From NCBI GenBank assembly GCA_964011275.1, contig CAXGOB010000013.1:1-64000 (forward strand): DNA of 64,000 nt. The letters are read 5' to 3'. A program made the position numbers and the translations under genes. Source of the stretch: UBA7328 sp002471345 (lineage in GTDB: Bacteria > Bacteroidota > Bacteroidia > Chitinophagales > Saprospiraceae). The notes below the pieces were generated by a model. That model was not told the DNA's origin and made no database searches. It worked only from the letters and a program-made list of their open reading frames with translations. Shown here in pieces: positions 8,250-15,890 of this stretch (position 1 is its first letter; every line of letters begins with the position of its first letter).

Positions 8250-8484
8250 AATCGAATGTAGTGTTTAAGGAGTAGGTAGATACATAATATCTGCTACGCA
8301 CCTGTTAGGTGGTCGTTGGAGTGTTATAGATTCGTTATTACGGAAAAGACCAAAATCGAGGAAGGGAGCTGCCCGCCTACCAGTTGTGACTACAGATTTT
8401 ACAAGGAATGCTATGAGTGAGTTAATCGATAAAAATCCATCTCTCATTGAGCAGTGCTCTTATGTGGACTCAACTAGTTTATAA
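8250..8484 (+). pseudogene. Unidentified ORF remnant
   Basis: One plus-strand frame without a start codon reads GVGRYIISATHLLGGRWSVI, then RKRPKSRKGAARLPVVTTDF, then RNAMSELIDKNPSLIEQC, ending in TAA at about 8482-8484. Its composition looks protein-like but I do not recognise a family. Part of it (about 8412-8464) resembles 4629-4680 near the other repeat copy, where the frame is broken. It is probably the tail of a decayed gene. The rest of the gap 8148-8706 holds repeat copy 2 and nothing else I can see. Confidence 0.35.
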
Positions 8485-8490
8485 ATAGAC

Positions 8491-8634
8491 CTTTTTATCA
8501 TAATGAGTTCTTTTTAATGAAACCATAGAAGAATTCAGTCATTCCCTTTTAGCTCATCGATTACAAATTAACAGAATCAATTCAAATAAAATAATTTAGG
8601 ATGGACTCTGAATGCTGCTACTCAGAAAAAGGTA
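8491..8634 (+). repeat. ~140-bp dispersed repeat, copy 2
   Basis: About 85% identical by eye to 4428-4567, in the same orientation, 4.1 kb away. It lies 73 bases upstream of the luciferase-like gene and directly after the ORF remnant. Confidence 0.7.
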
Positions 8635-8706
8635 TTTATTCAGAATTATAATGATTTATGGATATACTGATCATATAGATCCTATCCTTGCAAAAAATAG
8701 AAAGTC

Positions 8707-9702
8707 ATGAGTTCATTCTTGGATATCCCTCTATCTGTCCTTGATCTTGCTGTCATTACTGAAGGGGGTACACCAGCAGATTCATTTGTAAATAGTTTGG
8801 ACCTTGCTCAGCTTGTGGAGGAATTGGGATATCATAGATATTGGATGGCAGAACATCACAATATGGCGAGTATTGCTAGTTCTGCTACTTCTGTCTTGAT
8901 AAGCCATATAGCTGGAGGGACATCTACACTGCGAGTAGGGTCTGGAGGTATCATGTTACCTAATCATGCACCTCTGACTATCGCTGAGCAGTTTGGTACA
9001 TTGGCTTCATTATATCCTGAGAGAATAGACTTGGGATTGGGTCGGGCTCCTGGAACTGATCAAAAGACAGCTAGGGCACTTCAGAGAGATCCAAATGCAC
9101 CATTTAGGTTTCCCTCATTAGTGAAGGAGATCCAACAGTATTTTTCTGAAGATAATAAGACCTCCGATGTTAGAGCCATTCCTGGCGAAGGACTAGATAT
9201 ACCTATCTGGATATTAGGATCGAGTACTGATAGTGCTCATTTGGCAGCTGCTTTTGGACTGCCATACGCATTTGCTAGTCATTTTGCTCCTGCACAATTG
9301 CATCATGCTTTGAAGGTGTACAAATCAGAGTTTGTAGCTTCTGAGCAATTAAAAGAACCCTATTGTATGGCATGTGTGAATGTCATCGGTGCAGATTCTG
9401 ATGATGAGGCAAATCTTCTTGCCACATCACTACAAAAAGTATTCATAGGTATCATTACTAACAATAGAAGACCACTTCAAGCTCCGGACCCTGATTTTCA
9501 GCTGTTGCCAGATATTGCTGCTGTGATGAATCAGTTTTTAAAATATTCATTCATTGGCGGACCTGAAAAAATAAAACAAGAGATTTCCTCATTTGTAGCA
9601 ACAACTCAAGTAGATGAAATCATGGTTACATCTCACATATATGACCACGCTGCGAGGAGAAAGTCCTATGAGTTACTCAAAAAGATACAAGAAGAAAGGT
9701 AA
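8707..9702 (+). CDS. Luciferase-like (LLM class) flavin-dependent oxidoreductase, MsnO8/YhbW-type
   Basis: This 331-residue protein belongs to the bacterial luciferase-like TIM-barrel flavoenzymes, which use reduced FMN and oxygen. Diagnostic stretches are PLSVLDLAVITEGGTPADSF at the N-terminus, GYHRYWMAEHHNM near 42-54, RVGSGGIMLPNHAPLTIAEQF, the RIDLGLGRAPGTDQKT loop near 114-129 and IWILGSSTDSAHLAAAFGLPYAFA. These fit the MsnO8 subgroup, whose physiological substrates are unknown. It is monocistronic and convergent with the FKBP gene, with a seven-base gap. Confidence 0.88.
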   Translation: MSSFLDIPLSVLDLAVITEGGTPADSFVNSLDLAQLVEELGYHRYWMAEHHNMASIASSATSVLISHIAGGTSTLRVGSGGIMLPNHAPLTIAEQFGTLASLYPERIDLGLGRAPGTDQKTARALQRDPNAPFRFPSLVKEIQQYFSEDNKTSDVRAIPGEGLDIPIWILGSSTDSAHLAAAFGLPYAFASHFAPAQLHHALKVYKSEFVASEQLKEPYCMACVNVIGADSDDEANLLATSLQKVFIGIITNNRRPLQAPDPDFQLLPDIAAVMNQFLKYSFIGGPEKIKQEISSFVATTQVDEIMVTSHIYDHAARRKSYELLKKIQEER

Positions 9703-9709
9703 TTTTAGT

Positions 9710-10174
9710 CTATTGGACAGAGATCAAATCTATGTCAAAACCAATATCAGTATTAGGAGGGATGCTTCCTGCTCCTCTGCTTCCATATGCCAGATTAGCC
9801 GGTATAAAAAGCCTGATACTTCCACCGCTTCCTATGAGTTGAAGACCTTCCTGCCATCCCTGTATGAGATTGCCCAGAGTAAAAGTAACATTGCTACCAC
9901 TATCAAACTGCTGACCATTTAGAAGATAACCACTATAATTAATCGTGATTGCATTTCTGACTTCTGGATTAGGAGGAGTCCCTTCGTTTTCTATAATATA
10001 ATGTAGACCAGAACTTGTGACCTGAGTAGTAAGACCATTAGTTGTAACGTATTCCTCTATTGTAGGCAGCGCTTCCTCATCATCACCGCAAGATGAAAAC
10101 AGTACACTAGAAAGAGCAAAAGTCAAAAGGATAATCCATCTATGATTGAGTTTAAATTTTATCATTCTTTTCAT
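9710..10174 (-). CDS. FKBP-type peptidyl-prolyl cis-trans isomerase lipoprotein
   Basis: The 154-residue product starts with a lipoprotein signal whose lipobox ends SSC at about C29. One FKBP domain follows (about 55-153), with NAITINYSGYLLNGQQFDSG, IQGWQEGLQLIGSGGSIRLF and IPANLAYGSRGAGSIPPNTD. The residues of the FKBP active-site pocket (Y, F, W, Y in these motifs) are present. It is likely a periplasm-facing, membrane-anchored folding helper. A second ATG three codons in is an alternative start. Confidence 0.9.
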   Translation of the reverse strand: MKRMIKFKLNHRWIILLTFALSSVLFSSCGDDEEALPTIEEYVTTNGLTTQVTSSGLHYIIENEGTPPNPEVRNAITINYSGYLLNGQQFDSGSNVTFTLGNLIQGWQEGLQLIGSGGSIRLFIPANLAYGSRGAGSIPPNTDIGFDIDLISVQ

Positions 10175-10256
10175 TTTAGAATCGCAAAAGTATAGAATTT
10201 ACTGACTTCGGCCAATTCACTATACATGAACGCATAAATATTTATTAATAAACAAT

Positions 10257-10278
10257 TTATATATATATATATATATTA
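10257..10278. repeat. (TA)n microsatellite
   Basis: A short alternating TA tract lies in the divergent intergenic region between the FKBP and thioredoxin genes. It is a potential slippage site, about 40 bases upstream of the predicted thioredoxin-gene promoter. Confidence 0.6.
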
Positions 10279-10295
10279 TATGAAATATTTTAAGG

Positions 10296-10326
10296 TTGAT
10301 CTATTGATGTGGATGTGTTACTTTTG
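10296..10326 (+). promoter_or_regulatory. Bacteroidota-type promoter of the thioredoxin lipoprotein gene
   Basis: TTG at 10296-10298 and TACTTTTG at 10319-10326 (fits TAnnTTTG) are separated by 20 bases. The start codon follows at 10351. This matches the -33/-7 arrangement used by the Bacteroidota primary sigma factor. Confidence 0.45.
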
Positions 10327-10350
10327 TACCCTAATCATTAAAATTGTCAA

Positions 10351-10854
10351 ATGATCTATAGATTTCTTCCAGCTTTAATTTTCATCTGTAGTATTTTTTA
10401 TATCACATCTTGTGGTCATATCAATGCCACCAATGCGGTAGCTTTAGAAGAGACAGAATCAGGCTTAAAGTGGTATGATTTCAAAACTGCTGTAGAATTG
10501 AACAAGAAGGCAAAAAAGAAAGTACTTGTGGATATGTACACTTCTTGGTGTGGATGGTGTAAAGTGATGGACAGACAGACATTTACTGATCAAGAAGTAG
10601 TGGCATACTTAAATGAAAATTTCATACTTGTAAAATTCAATGCTGAAACAAAAGAGCCAGTAGAATTCAAAGGACAAACCTATGTCTATAAGCCAATGGG
10701 TAGGAGAGGAGCCAATGGTCTAGCAGTTCAAATGCTCAATGGAAGACTTGCATATCCTTCTTTAGTCTATCTAGATGCGGACTTTAATAAGATCAGAGTA
10801 TCACCCGGATTTAAGAAACCTCAGCAGCTGCTAGATGAGTTAAAGACTCTGTAG
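10351..10854 (+). CDS. Thioredoxin-fold lipoprotein with CGWC active site
   Basis: The 167-residue protein has a lipoprotein signal (lipobox ITSC, C21) and a thioredoxin-like domain. The segment KVLVDMYTSWCGWCKVMDRQ carries the redox pair C67/C70, and YPSLVYLDAD supplies the cis-proline region near 139-148. The MDRQTFTDQEVVAYLNENFI stretch is typical of the thioredoxin_7/DUF255-like group rather than classical TrxA. It probably acts as a thiol-disulfide oxidoreductase on the periplasmic side of a membrane. It appears monocistronic. Confidence 0.87.
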   Translation: MIYRFLPALIFICSIFYITSCGHINATNAVALEETESGLKWYDFKTAVELNKKAKKKVLVDMYTSWCGWCKVMDRQTFTDQEVVAYLNENFILVKFNAETKEPVEFKGQTYVYKPMGRRGANGLAVQMLNGRLAYPSLVYLDADFNKIRVSPGFKKPQQLLDELKTL

Positions 10855-11052
10855 AATTAACTACTCATATTTGTAGTCCTTATTCACTTTCCTGCCCGAT
10901 GGATTAGTTTTTATCTGTGCCCTGAATAGAAATAGCTATCTATTTTGTTAGGGTTTAATTAAAGTGGCTACAATTGAGCTTTCAGGTCTTGCTTCAGACC
11001 CAAATAGCATTCACCTTTATGTGTATCAATGATATGAATCGTTCTTTAGTAA

Positions 11053-12318
11053 ATGTCTAGCATGAAAATTAAAGTACTTTATATTTTATTCGCTTTGCCT
11101 CTTTTGTGGTGGTCTTGTTCTAAAGATTTTGGCACTACAGAGGTGACTTATAATAAAGCTATAGCCATATATGAGGATCTTAATGAAATCAGAAATACTC
11201 CTTTGGTAGAAGGGTTAAGAGAAATATCTGATCCAGGGAAAGTATTTGTAAGTGATGAATTTCTATTAATTGGAGAAGAAAGAAAGGGTATACATGTACT
11301 GGATAATAGTGATCCTACCCATCCTGCTCATGTCAGCTTTCTGAATGTACCTGGAAACAAAGAGTTTTTTGTAGCAGATGGATTTATCTATGCTGAAAGT
11401 TATTATGATATGATCAAAATAGATATCAGTGATATCAATAGCCCTAAAATCACTGGACGTGTAGAAAATTATTTTGAATCAACGCAGCTTAATGGACAAG
11501 GAGATGCTGTAATAGGATTTAGGTATGAAATAGTTACAGAGGAGGTTGAGGATGATGATCAGAGCATTTGGAATTCAATCTATAACTATGATGAAGTGCT
11601 CTATGATTATAATAGATCTGTTATTCCTCATTCTGCGGTGCCTGCTTCATTTGCGGGTAGTAGTAATAAAGCGATAGGGTCTGTAAATAGAATCACCAAA
11701 GCTAAGGGGCACGTCTATGCGGTCAATAATGAAAGAATCTCAGTTATAAGTGATAACAATTTACGTTTGATCAAGAGCTTTTACATTGCATCTCGAATGG
11801 AAACCATATATCCTACTTCTGATTATCTATTTATAGGTGGTACTAATTCTGTTGAGATTTTCAGTATTGTGGATCCTTCCGATCCTTTTCATGCTGGAAG
11901 TTTTTGGCACCCTACTTCATGTGATCCAGTGTACCCTTTAGAAGATGTGGCTTATCTTACGCTACGTACTGGTGATGAGGACTGCCCTGGAGATATCAAT
12001 TCTTTAGTGACTCTGGATATAAGCAATGTATCCGCTTCTTCCATAGTACAACAAATAGAAATGGAGAGTCCATATGGACTGACTTTGATTAATGATAAAC
12101 TTTATGTGGGAGAAGGGGAGTATGGGCTTAAGATATTCGATGCTACAGATCGGTATAATCTTCATTTACTGAAATATGATTCTAGCCTTCCAGCCTATGA
12201 TATCATTCAGCATCCATCACGAAGTGATATAGTACTCATAGCAGGTCCTCAAGGGTTTGGTCAGTATGATGTCAATGGAGATGATGAATTTTCTTTACTT
12301 AGCTGGATTGCATACTAG
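11053..12318 (+). CDS. LVIVD-repeat beta-propeller lipoprotein
   Basis: The 421-residue lipoprotein (lipobox WWSC, C22) carries repeats of the LVIVD type, each reading roughly 'display variable, then D.SDP..P..v'. Examples are LLIGEERKGIHVLDNSDPTH, YDMIKIDISDINSPK and VEIFSIVDPSDPFHAGSF. These form a beta-propeller on the cell surface or in the periplasm. No enzymatic role is known. Its stop codon (TAG, 12316-12318) is followed immediately, in the same frame, by the GTG start of the next gene, so the two are almost certainly one transcription unit. Confidence 0.82.
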   Translation: MSSMKIKVLYILFALPLLWWSCSKDFGTTEVTYNKAIAIYEDLNEIRNTPLVEGLREISDPGKVFVSDEFLLIGEERKGIHVLDNSDPTHPAHVSFLNVPGNKEFFVADGFIYAESYYDMIKIDISDINSPKITGRVENYFESTQLNGQGDAVIGFRYEIVTEEVEDDDQSIWNSIYNYDEVLYDYNRSVIPHSAVPASFAGSSNKAIGSVNRITKAKGHVYAVNNERISVISDNNLRLIKSFYIASRMETIYPTSDYLFIGGTNSVEIFSIVDPSDPFHAGSFWHPTSCDPVYPLEDVAYLTLRTGDEDCPGDINSLVTLDISNVSASSIVQQIEMESPYGLTLINDKLYVGEGEYGLKIFDATDRYNLHLLKYDSSLPAYDIIQHPSRSDIVLIAGPQGFGQYDVNGDDEFSLLSWIAY

Positions 12319-13095
12319 GTGAGGCATACTGTTATTTTCATTTGTGCACTTTTATGTTTTACCACTGATCAATTATCAGCACAGAAAGGGACAAAAGTAG
12401 ATGTAGTAAAACTTACAGATGGTTCTGTACTAGTAGGTCAATTTCTCAATGTGACAGATACATCATACCTCTTTAGTACAGCATCAATGGATAGTATTCA
12501 TATCAATAAGAAATTTATCAGTTCTATTGATTTTGGAATCACTGAAGTGGACAACACCATCTATGAAAATAGAAAGGTAAAAACAATAAAAAAAGAAAAA
12601 GTATATAAAAACACTGGCATATTCGGTATGACAGATGTTGGAATGGTATCTGGTGAAGAAGTTCATTGGCATGCCTCACTTACCTTAGGATATAGGCTTA
12701 ATCCTCGATTTTATTTAGGCATTCAAGGTGGTAAAGAAAATATCCTGAATGCCCAACCTCTCCTTTGGCAGACTGATGGAATATGGCCTATTGGGATATA
12801 TGGAAGATACTATCCATTGAAAACAAAGCTAAGGCCATATGTATCGACTCGTGTAGGATATGCATTTATAGATGATAAGTTTAATACCATGAAATCAGGA
12901 GGTATGAATATCCTTCCGGGGATAGGGATTCACTTTCCTTCTAGAAATGGTTTGCATTTTCATATTTCTCTTCATCAGTATTTTCAAAAAACACAAGGAA
13001 CAAGTGAAATGGATATAGGTATGCAGAATCCTATAGTAATTAACTATGATCTTTGGTATAACCGCTCTGTTGTAAAAATAGGAGTAGAGTTTTAG
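12319..13095 (+). CDS. Secreted outer-membrane-associated protein of unknown function
   Basis: The 258-residue product begins with GTG directly after the upstream stop. That start is supported because it yields a good signal peptide (residues 1-21, RHTVIFICALLCFTTDQLSAQ). A short region (DVVKLTDGSVLVGQFLNVTD near 27-46) resembles small beta-barrel modules that follow signal peptides in Bacteroidota envelope proteins. The C-terminal half alternates aromatic and glycine-rich strands (LTLGYRLNPRFYLGIQGGKE, YVSTRVGYAFIDDKF) and ends in V-KIGVEF, as in an outer-membrane beta-barrel. I do not recognise the family. It is coupled to the LVIVD lipoprotein. Confidence 0.7.
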   Translation: MRHTVIFICALLCFTTDQLSAQKGTKVDVVKLTDGSVLVGQFLNVTDTSYLFSTASMDSIHINKKFISSIDFGITEVDNTIYENRKVKTIKKEKVYKNTGIFGMTDVGMVSGEEVHWHASLTLGYRLNPRFYLGIQGGKENILNAQPLLWQTDGIWPIGIYGRYYPLKTKLRPYVSTRVGYAFIDDKFNTMKSGGMNILPGIGIHFPSRNGLHFHISLHQYFQKTQGTSEMDIGMQNPIVINYDLWYNRSVVKIGVEF

Positions 13096-13209
13096 TCATT
13101 TCACATTTCAAGGTTAAAAAAAGTCCTTTACCATTCTGATAAGGTGAATTTTTTCGATTACTCAGAAAAATGGAAATTTGATTTACTTTGAGTAGACTAA
13201 TACCAGAAA

Positions 13210-14688
13210 ATGATTAATCTAATAGAAAAGGCGAAAAATCACAAACAACGTGTAGCGATAAAGAGTAATGATCAGTCTTATACCTATGACTCATTATTGA
13301 AGTCATCAAGGAAAATAGCCAATCAACTTTTGAGAGGAAGGGCTGATTTAGATGAAGAGAGGATTGCGTTTTTAGTAGCTCCCAGTTATGATTATGTTCG
13401 ACTGCAATGGGGTATTTGGAGAGCTGGAGGGATTGCTGTTCCTCTTTGTACCAAGCATCCATTGCCTTCCATCCAATATGTACTGGATGATACTCAAGCT
13501 GAGACAGTCATCTATTCAGAAGAATATGAATCGCTACTTTCTCCTTTATTTGACAATACAAAACATCAGTTCTTAAGATTAAAGGCTTTTACAGATCAAA
13601 GTGGCATCTTGCCAGACGTGGATTTATCTCGTAGGGCTATGATACTATACACAAGTGGTACCACAGGAAACCCTAAAGGTGTTGTATCTACTCACCAGAA
13701 TATAGAGTGTCAGATCACATCACTTACTTCATCTTGGGAATGGGAACAGAATGATCATATTTTGAATGTTTTACCCATGCATCATGTACATGGTATTGTG
13801 AACGTCACTTTGTGCGCATTATGGAGTGGAGCATGTTGTGAGTTTTTGTCCAAATTTGATAGTCAAGCTGTTTTCAATGTATTTACTAAGGGTGACGTTA
13901 ACCTATTCATGGCAGTGCCGACCATATACTTTAAATTAATAGCTCACTGGAATGACTTGCCTCAAGAAGAGCAAATAGCTGTTTCTGAAGCTTTAAAGCA
14001 CTTTAGGTTAATGGTATCGGGATCCGCAGCTTTGCCTGTGTCTGTACTCGAAACGTGGAGATCTATAAGTGGACAAACTTTATTGGAAAGATATGGTATG
14101 ACTGAAATGGGTATGGCAATCAGTAACTCTTATCGAGGAACGCGTAATTCTGGTTTTATAGGTCTTCCTCTTGCCAATGTGACTATAAGGTTAGCAAATG
14201 AAAATGATGTAATTGTTGATGAAGGGATATCAGGAGAAATACAAGTTAAAGGCCCAAATATATTTAAAGAGTATTGGCAAAAACCAGAAGCGACTAAGAA
14301 TACATTTACCGGTGATGGTTGGTTTAAAACAGGTGACATTGCTGTTTTCGAAAATGGGAATTATAGAATTCTTGGCCGTAACTCTGTGGATATAATTAAA
14401 TCAGGAGGATATAAGATTTCTGCATTAGAGATCGAAGAAGTACTACGTAAACATCCTAAAGTAAAAGAATGTGGAGTAGTAGGCATACCCGATGATGAAT
14501 GGGGGGAAATTATAGGAGCCAGTTTAATTCTAGAAGATGGAAATAGTATTGATTTAGATAAATTGAAAGATTGGCTCAAAGAAAGACTTCCTCTGTATCA
14601 ATTGCCAAGGAAGTACATTTATCAAGATGACTTGCCTAGAAATGTGATGGGAAAGGTGACAAAGAATGATCTGAAGAAGTTTTTTTAA
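13210..14688 (+). CDS. Acyl-CoA synthetase, probably malonyl-CoA synthetase (MatB/ACSF3-like)
   Basis: This 492-residue adenylate-forming enzyme has the AMP-binding P-loop MILYTSGTTGNPKGVV (about 146-161) and LPMHHVHGIVN. It also has ERYGMTEMGMAISN and the C-terminal hinge and lysine regions GWFKTGD, GRNSVDIIKSGGYKIS and LPRNVMGKVTKNDL. The LP.HHVHG and GRGT-like motifs place it with MatB and mitochondrial ACSF3, which ligate malonate or methylmalonate to CoA using ATP. The assignment is strengthened by madL and madM immediately downstream, together forming an uptake-and-activation unit. The malonyl-CoA could feed fatty acid synthesis. Confidence 0.85.
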   Translation: MINLIEKAKNHKQRVAIKSNDQSYTYDSLLKSSRKIANQLLRGRADLDEERIAFLVAPSYDYVRLQWGIWRAGGIAVPLCTKHPLPSIQYVLDDTQAETVIYSEEYESLLSPLFDNTKHQFLRLKAFTDQSGILPDVDLSRRAMILYTSGTTGNPKGVVSTHQNIECQITSLTSSWEWEQNDHILNVLPMHHVHGIVNVTLCALWSGACCEFLSKFDSQAVFNVFTKGDVNLFMAVPTIYFKLIAHWNDLPQEEQIAVSEALKHFRLMVSGSAALPVSVLETWRSISGQTLLERYGMTEMGMAISNSYRGTRNSGFIGLPLANVTIRLANENDVIVDEGISGEIQVKGPNIFKEYWQKPEATKNTFTGDGWFKTGDIAVFENGNYRILGRNSVDIIKSGGYKISALEIEEVLRKHPKVKECGVVGIPDDEWGEIIGASLILEDGNSIDLDKLKDWLKERLPLYQLPRKYIYQDDLPRNVMGKVTKNDLKKFF

Positions 14689-14717
14689 ATCAGGTCGAAT
14701 AATATAAAAGAGAAATC

Positions 14718-15092
14718 ATGACAATATATGGCGTGGCCTTTTTGGCATTTTGTTTTTTAGTTGGAAAAATTTTGGGCAACCTTTTGGGTGATGTATTGGG
14801 GTTCAATGGAGATATTGGAGGAGTTGGTTTTGCAATGATCATATTGATTTTGGGACACTCGTATTTGCAAAGGAATGACATGATCGAAGCACCATCGACT
14901 AAAGGGATTATGTTTTGGAGTAACATGTACATTCCAGTGATTATAGCAATGGCTGCTACTCAAAATGTGCATGCCGCACTTTCTGGAGGGTGGGTCGCAC
15001 TTCTGGCTGGATTGACAGCTACAGCAGCAGGCTTTTATTTAGTCCCTGTGTTGTCTAAGATAGGTAGGGCACCTACTAACCCCAACGCTTAA
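14718..15092 (+). CDS. madL: Malonate transporter subunit MadL
   Basis: The 124-residue membrane protein has four predicted helices and matches MadL: MTIYGVAFLAFCFLVGKILG at the start, GDIGGVGFAMIILIL, then KGIMFWSNMYIPVIIAMAAT. MadL and MadM together form a sodium-dependent malonate importer in the malonate-decarboxylase systems where they were defined. Here no decarboxylase genes are nearby. It follows the malonyl-CoA synthetase gene by 29 bases and precedes madM by nine. Confidence 0.92.
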   Translation: MTIYGVAFLAFCFLVGKILGNLLGDVLGFNGDIGGVGFAMIILILGHSYLQRNDMIEAPSTKGIMFWSNMYIPVIIAMAATQNVHAALSGGWVALLAGLTATAAGFYLVPVLSKIGRAPTNPNA

Positions 15093-15101
15093 CTAGGACT
15101 C

Positions 15102-15851
15102 ATGATAGATACAATTACTCAAGTATTAGTTAAGAACGGACTCATCTTTGGTTTTCTTCTTGTTGGATGTATCATGCTGCTTTCGGTATGGTTTTCAAAT
15201 GCGATCACTAAGAAAAAGATCCCAGGAGTTGCAATCGCTATATTGGTAGGTTTAGGATTAGCACTCTTTGGAGGGAAAAAGGGTATTGCTGATATTCCTT
15301 TGTTTTCGGGAATGGCGTTATTGGGAGGGTCGATGTTGAGAGATTTTACGGTAGTGGCCACAGCTATGGGTGCGGACTTGGATAAAATAAAACATGCTGG
15401 CTTAGCAGGAACCATAGCCTTATTTGTAGGAGTCATTGGCTCATTTTTCTTTGGGGCGGTAGTAGCTTATACATTAGGATACCACGATGCAGAAAGTATC
15501 GCTACGATAGGAGCTGGAGCATGTACTTACATCGTTGGTCCTATAACTGGAGGTGCTCTAGGTGCTAGTTCAGAAGTCATTGCCATCAGTATTGCTGCAG
15601 GAGTAGTGAAAACCATAATCACCACGATTGGTACTCCTCTTGTTGCTAAAGCGATAAAATTAGATAACCCACATTCTGCGGTGGTATTTGGAGGCTTGAT
15701 AGGTACGACTAGTGGAGTAGCAGCGGGATTAGCAGCTACAGATCCTAAATTAGTGCCATATGGTGCTTTGACCGCCACTTTCTATACAGGATTGGGTTGT
15801 TTGCTTTGCCCCTCTATTTTGTATTTCTTAGTGAAGATATTAGTTGGGTAG
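15102..15851 (+). CDS. madM: Malonate transporter subunit MadM
   Basis: The 249-residue polytopic membrane protein matches MadM: the repeated glycine-rich helices AIAILVGLGLALFGGKKGIA, GMALLGGSMLRDFTVVATAM and IGAGACTYIVGPITGGALGA, and VVFGGLIGTTSGVAAGLAAT. It partners MadL to import malonate. It is the last gene of the synthetase-madL-madM unit and is convergent with the amidase gene 39 bases downstream. Confidence 0.92.
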   Translation: MIDTITQVLVKNGLIFGFLLVGCIMLLSVWFSNAITKKKIPGVAIAILVGLGLALFGGKKGIADIPLFSGMALLGGSMLRDFTVVATAMGADLDKIKHAGLAGTIALFVGVIGSFFFGAVVAYTLGYHDAESIATIGAGACTYIVGPITGGALGASSEVIAISIAAGVVKTIITTIGTPLVAKAIKLDNPHSAVVFGGLIGTTSGVAAGLAATDPKLVPYGALTATFYTGLGCLLCPSILYFLVKILVG

Positions 15852-15890
15852 AGTGAAGATCTCTACAGTTAGTTTGGAATGAGAATTTTC

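Noticed and set aside
8265..8447. Minus-strand 60-codon ORF
   Set aside because: The plus-strand frame of the same region reads more like protein, so this is probably its shadow.
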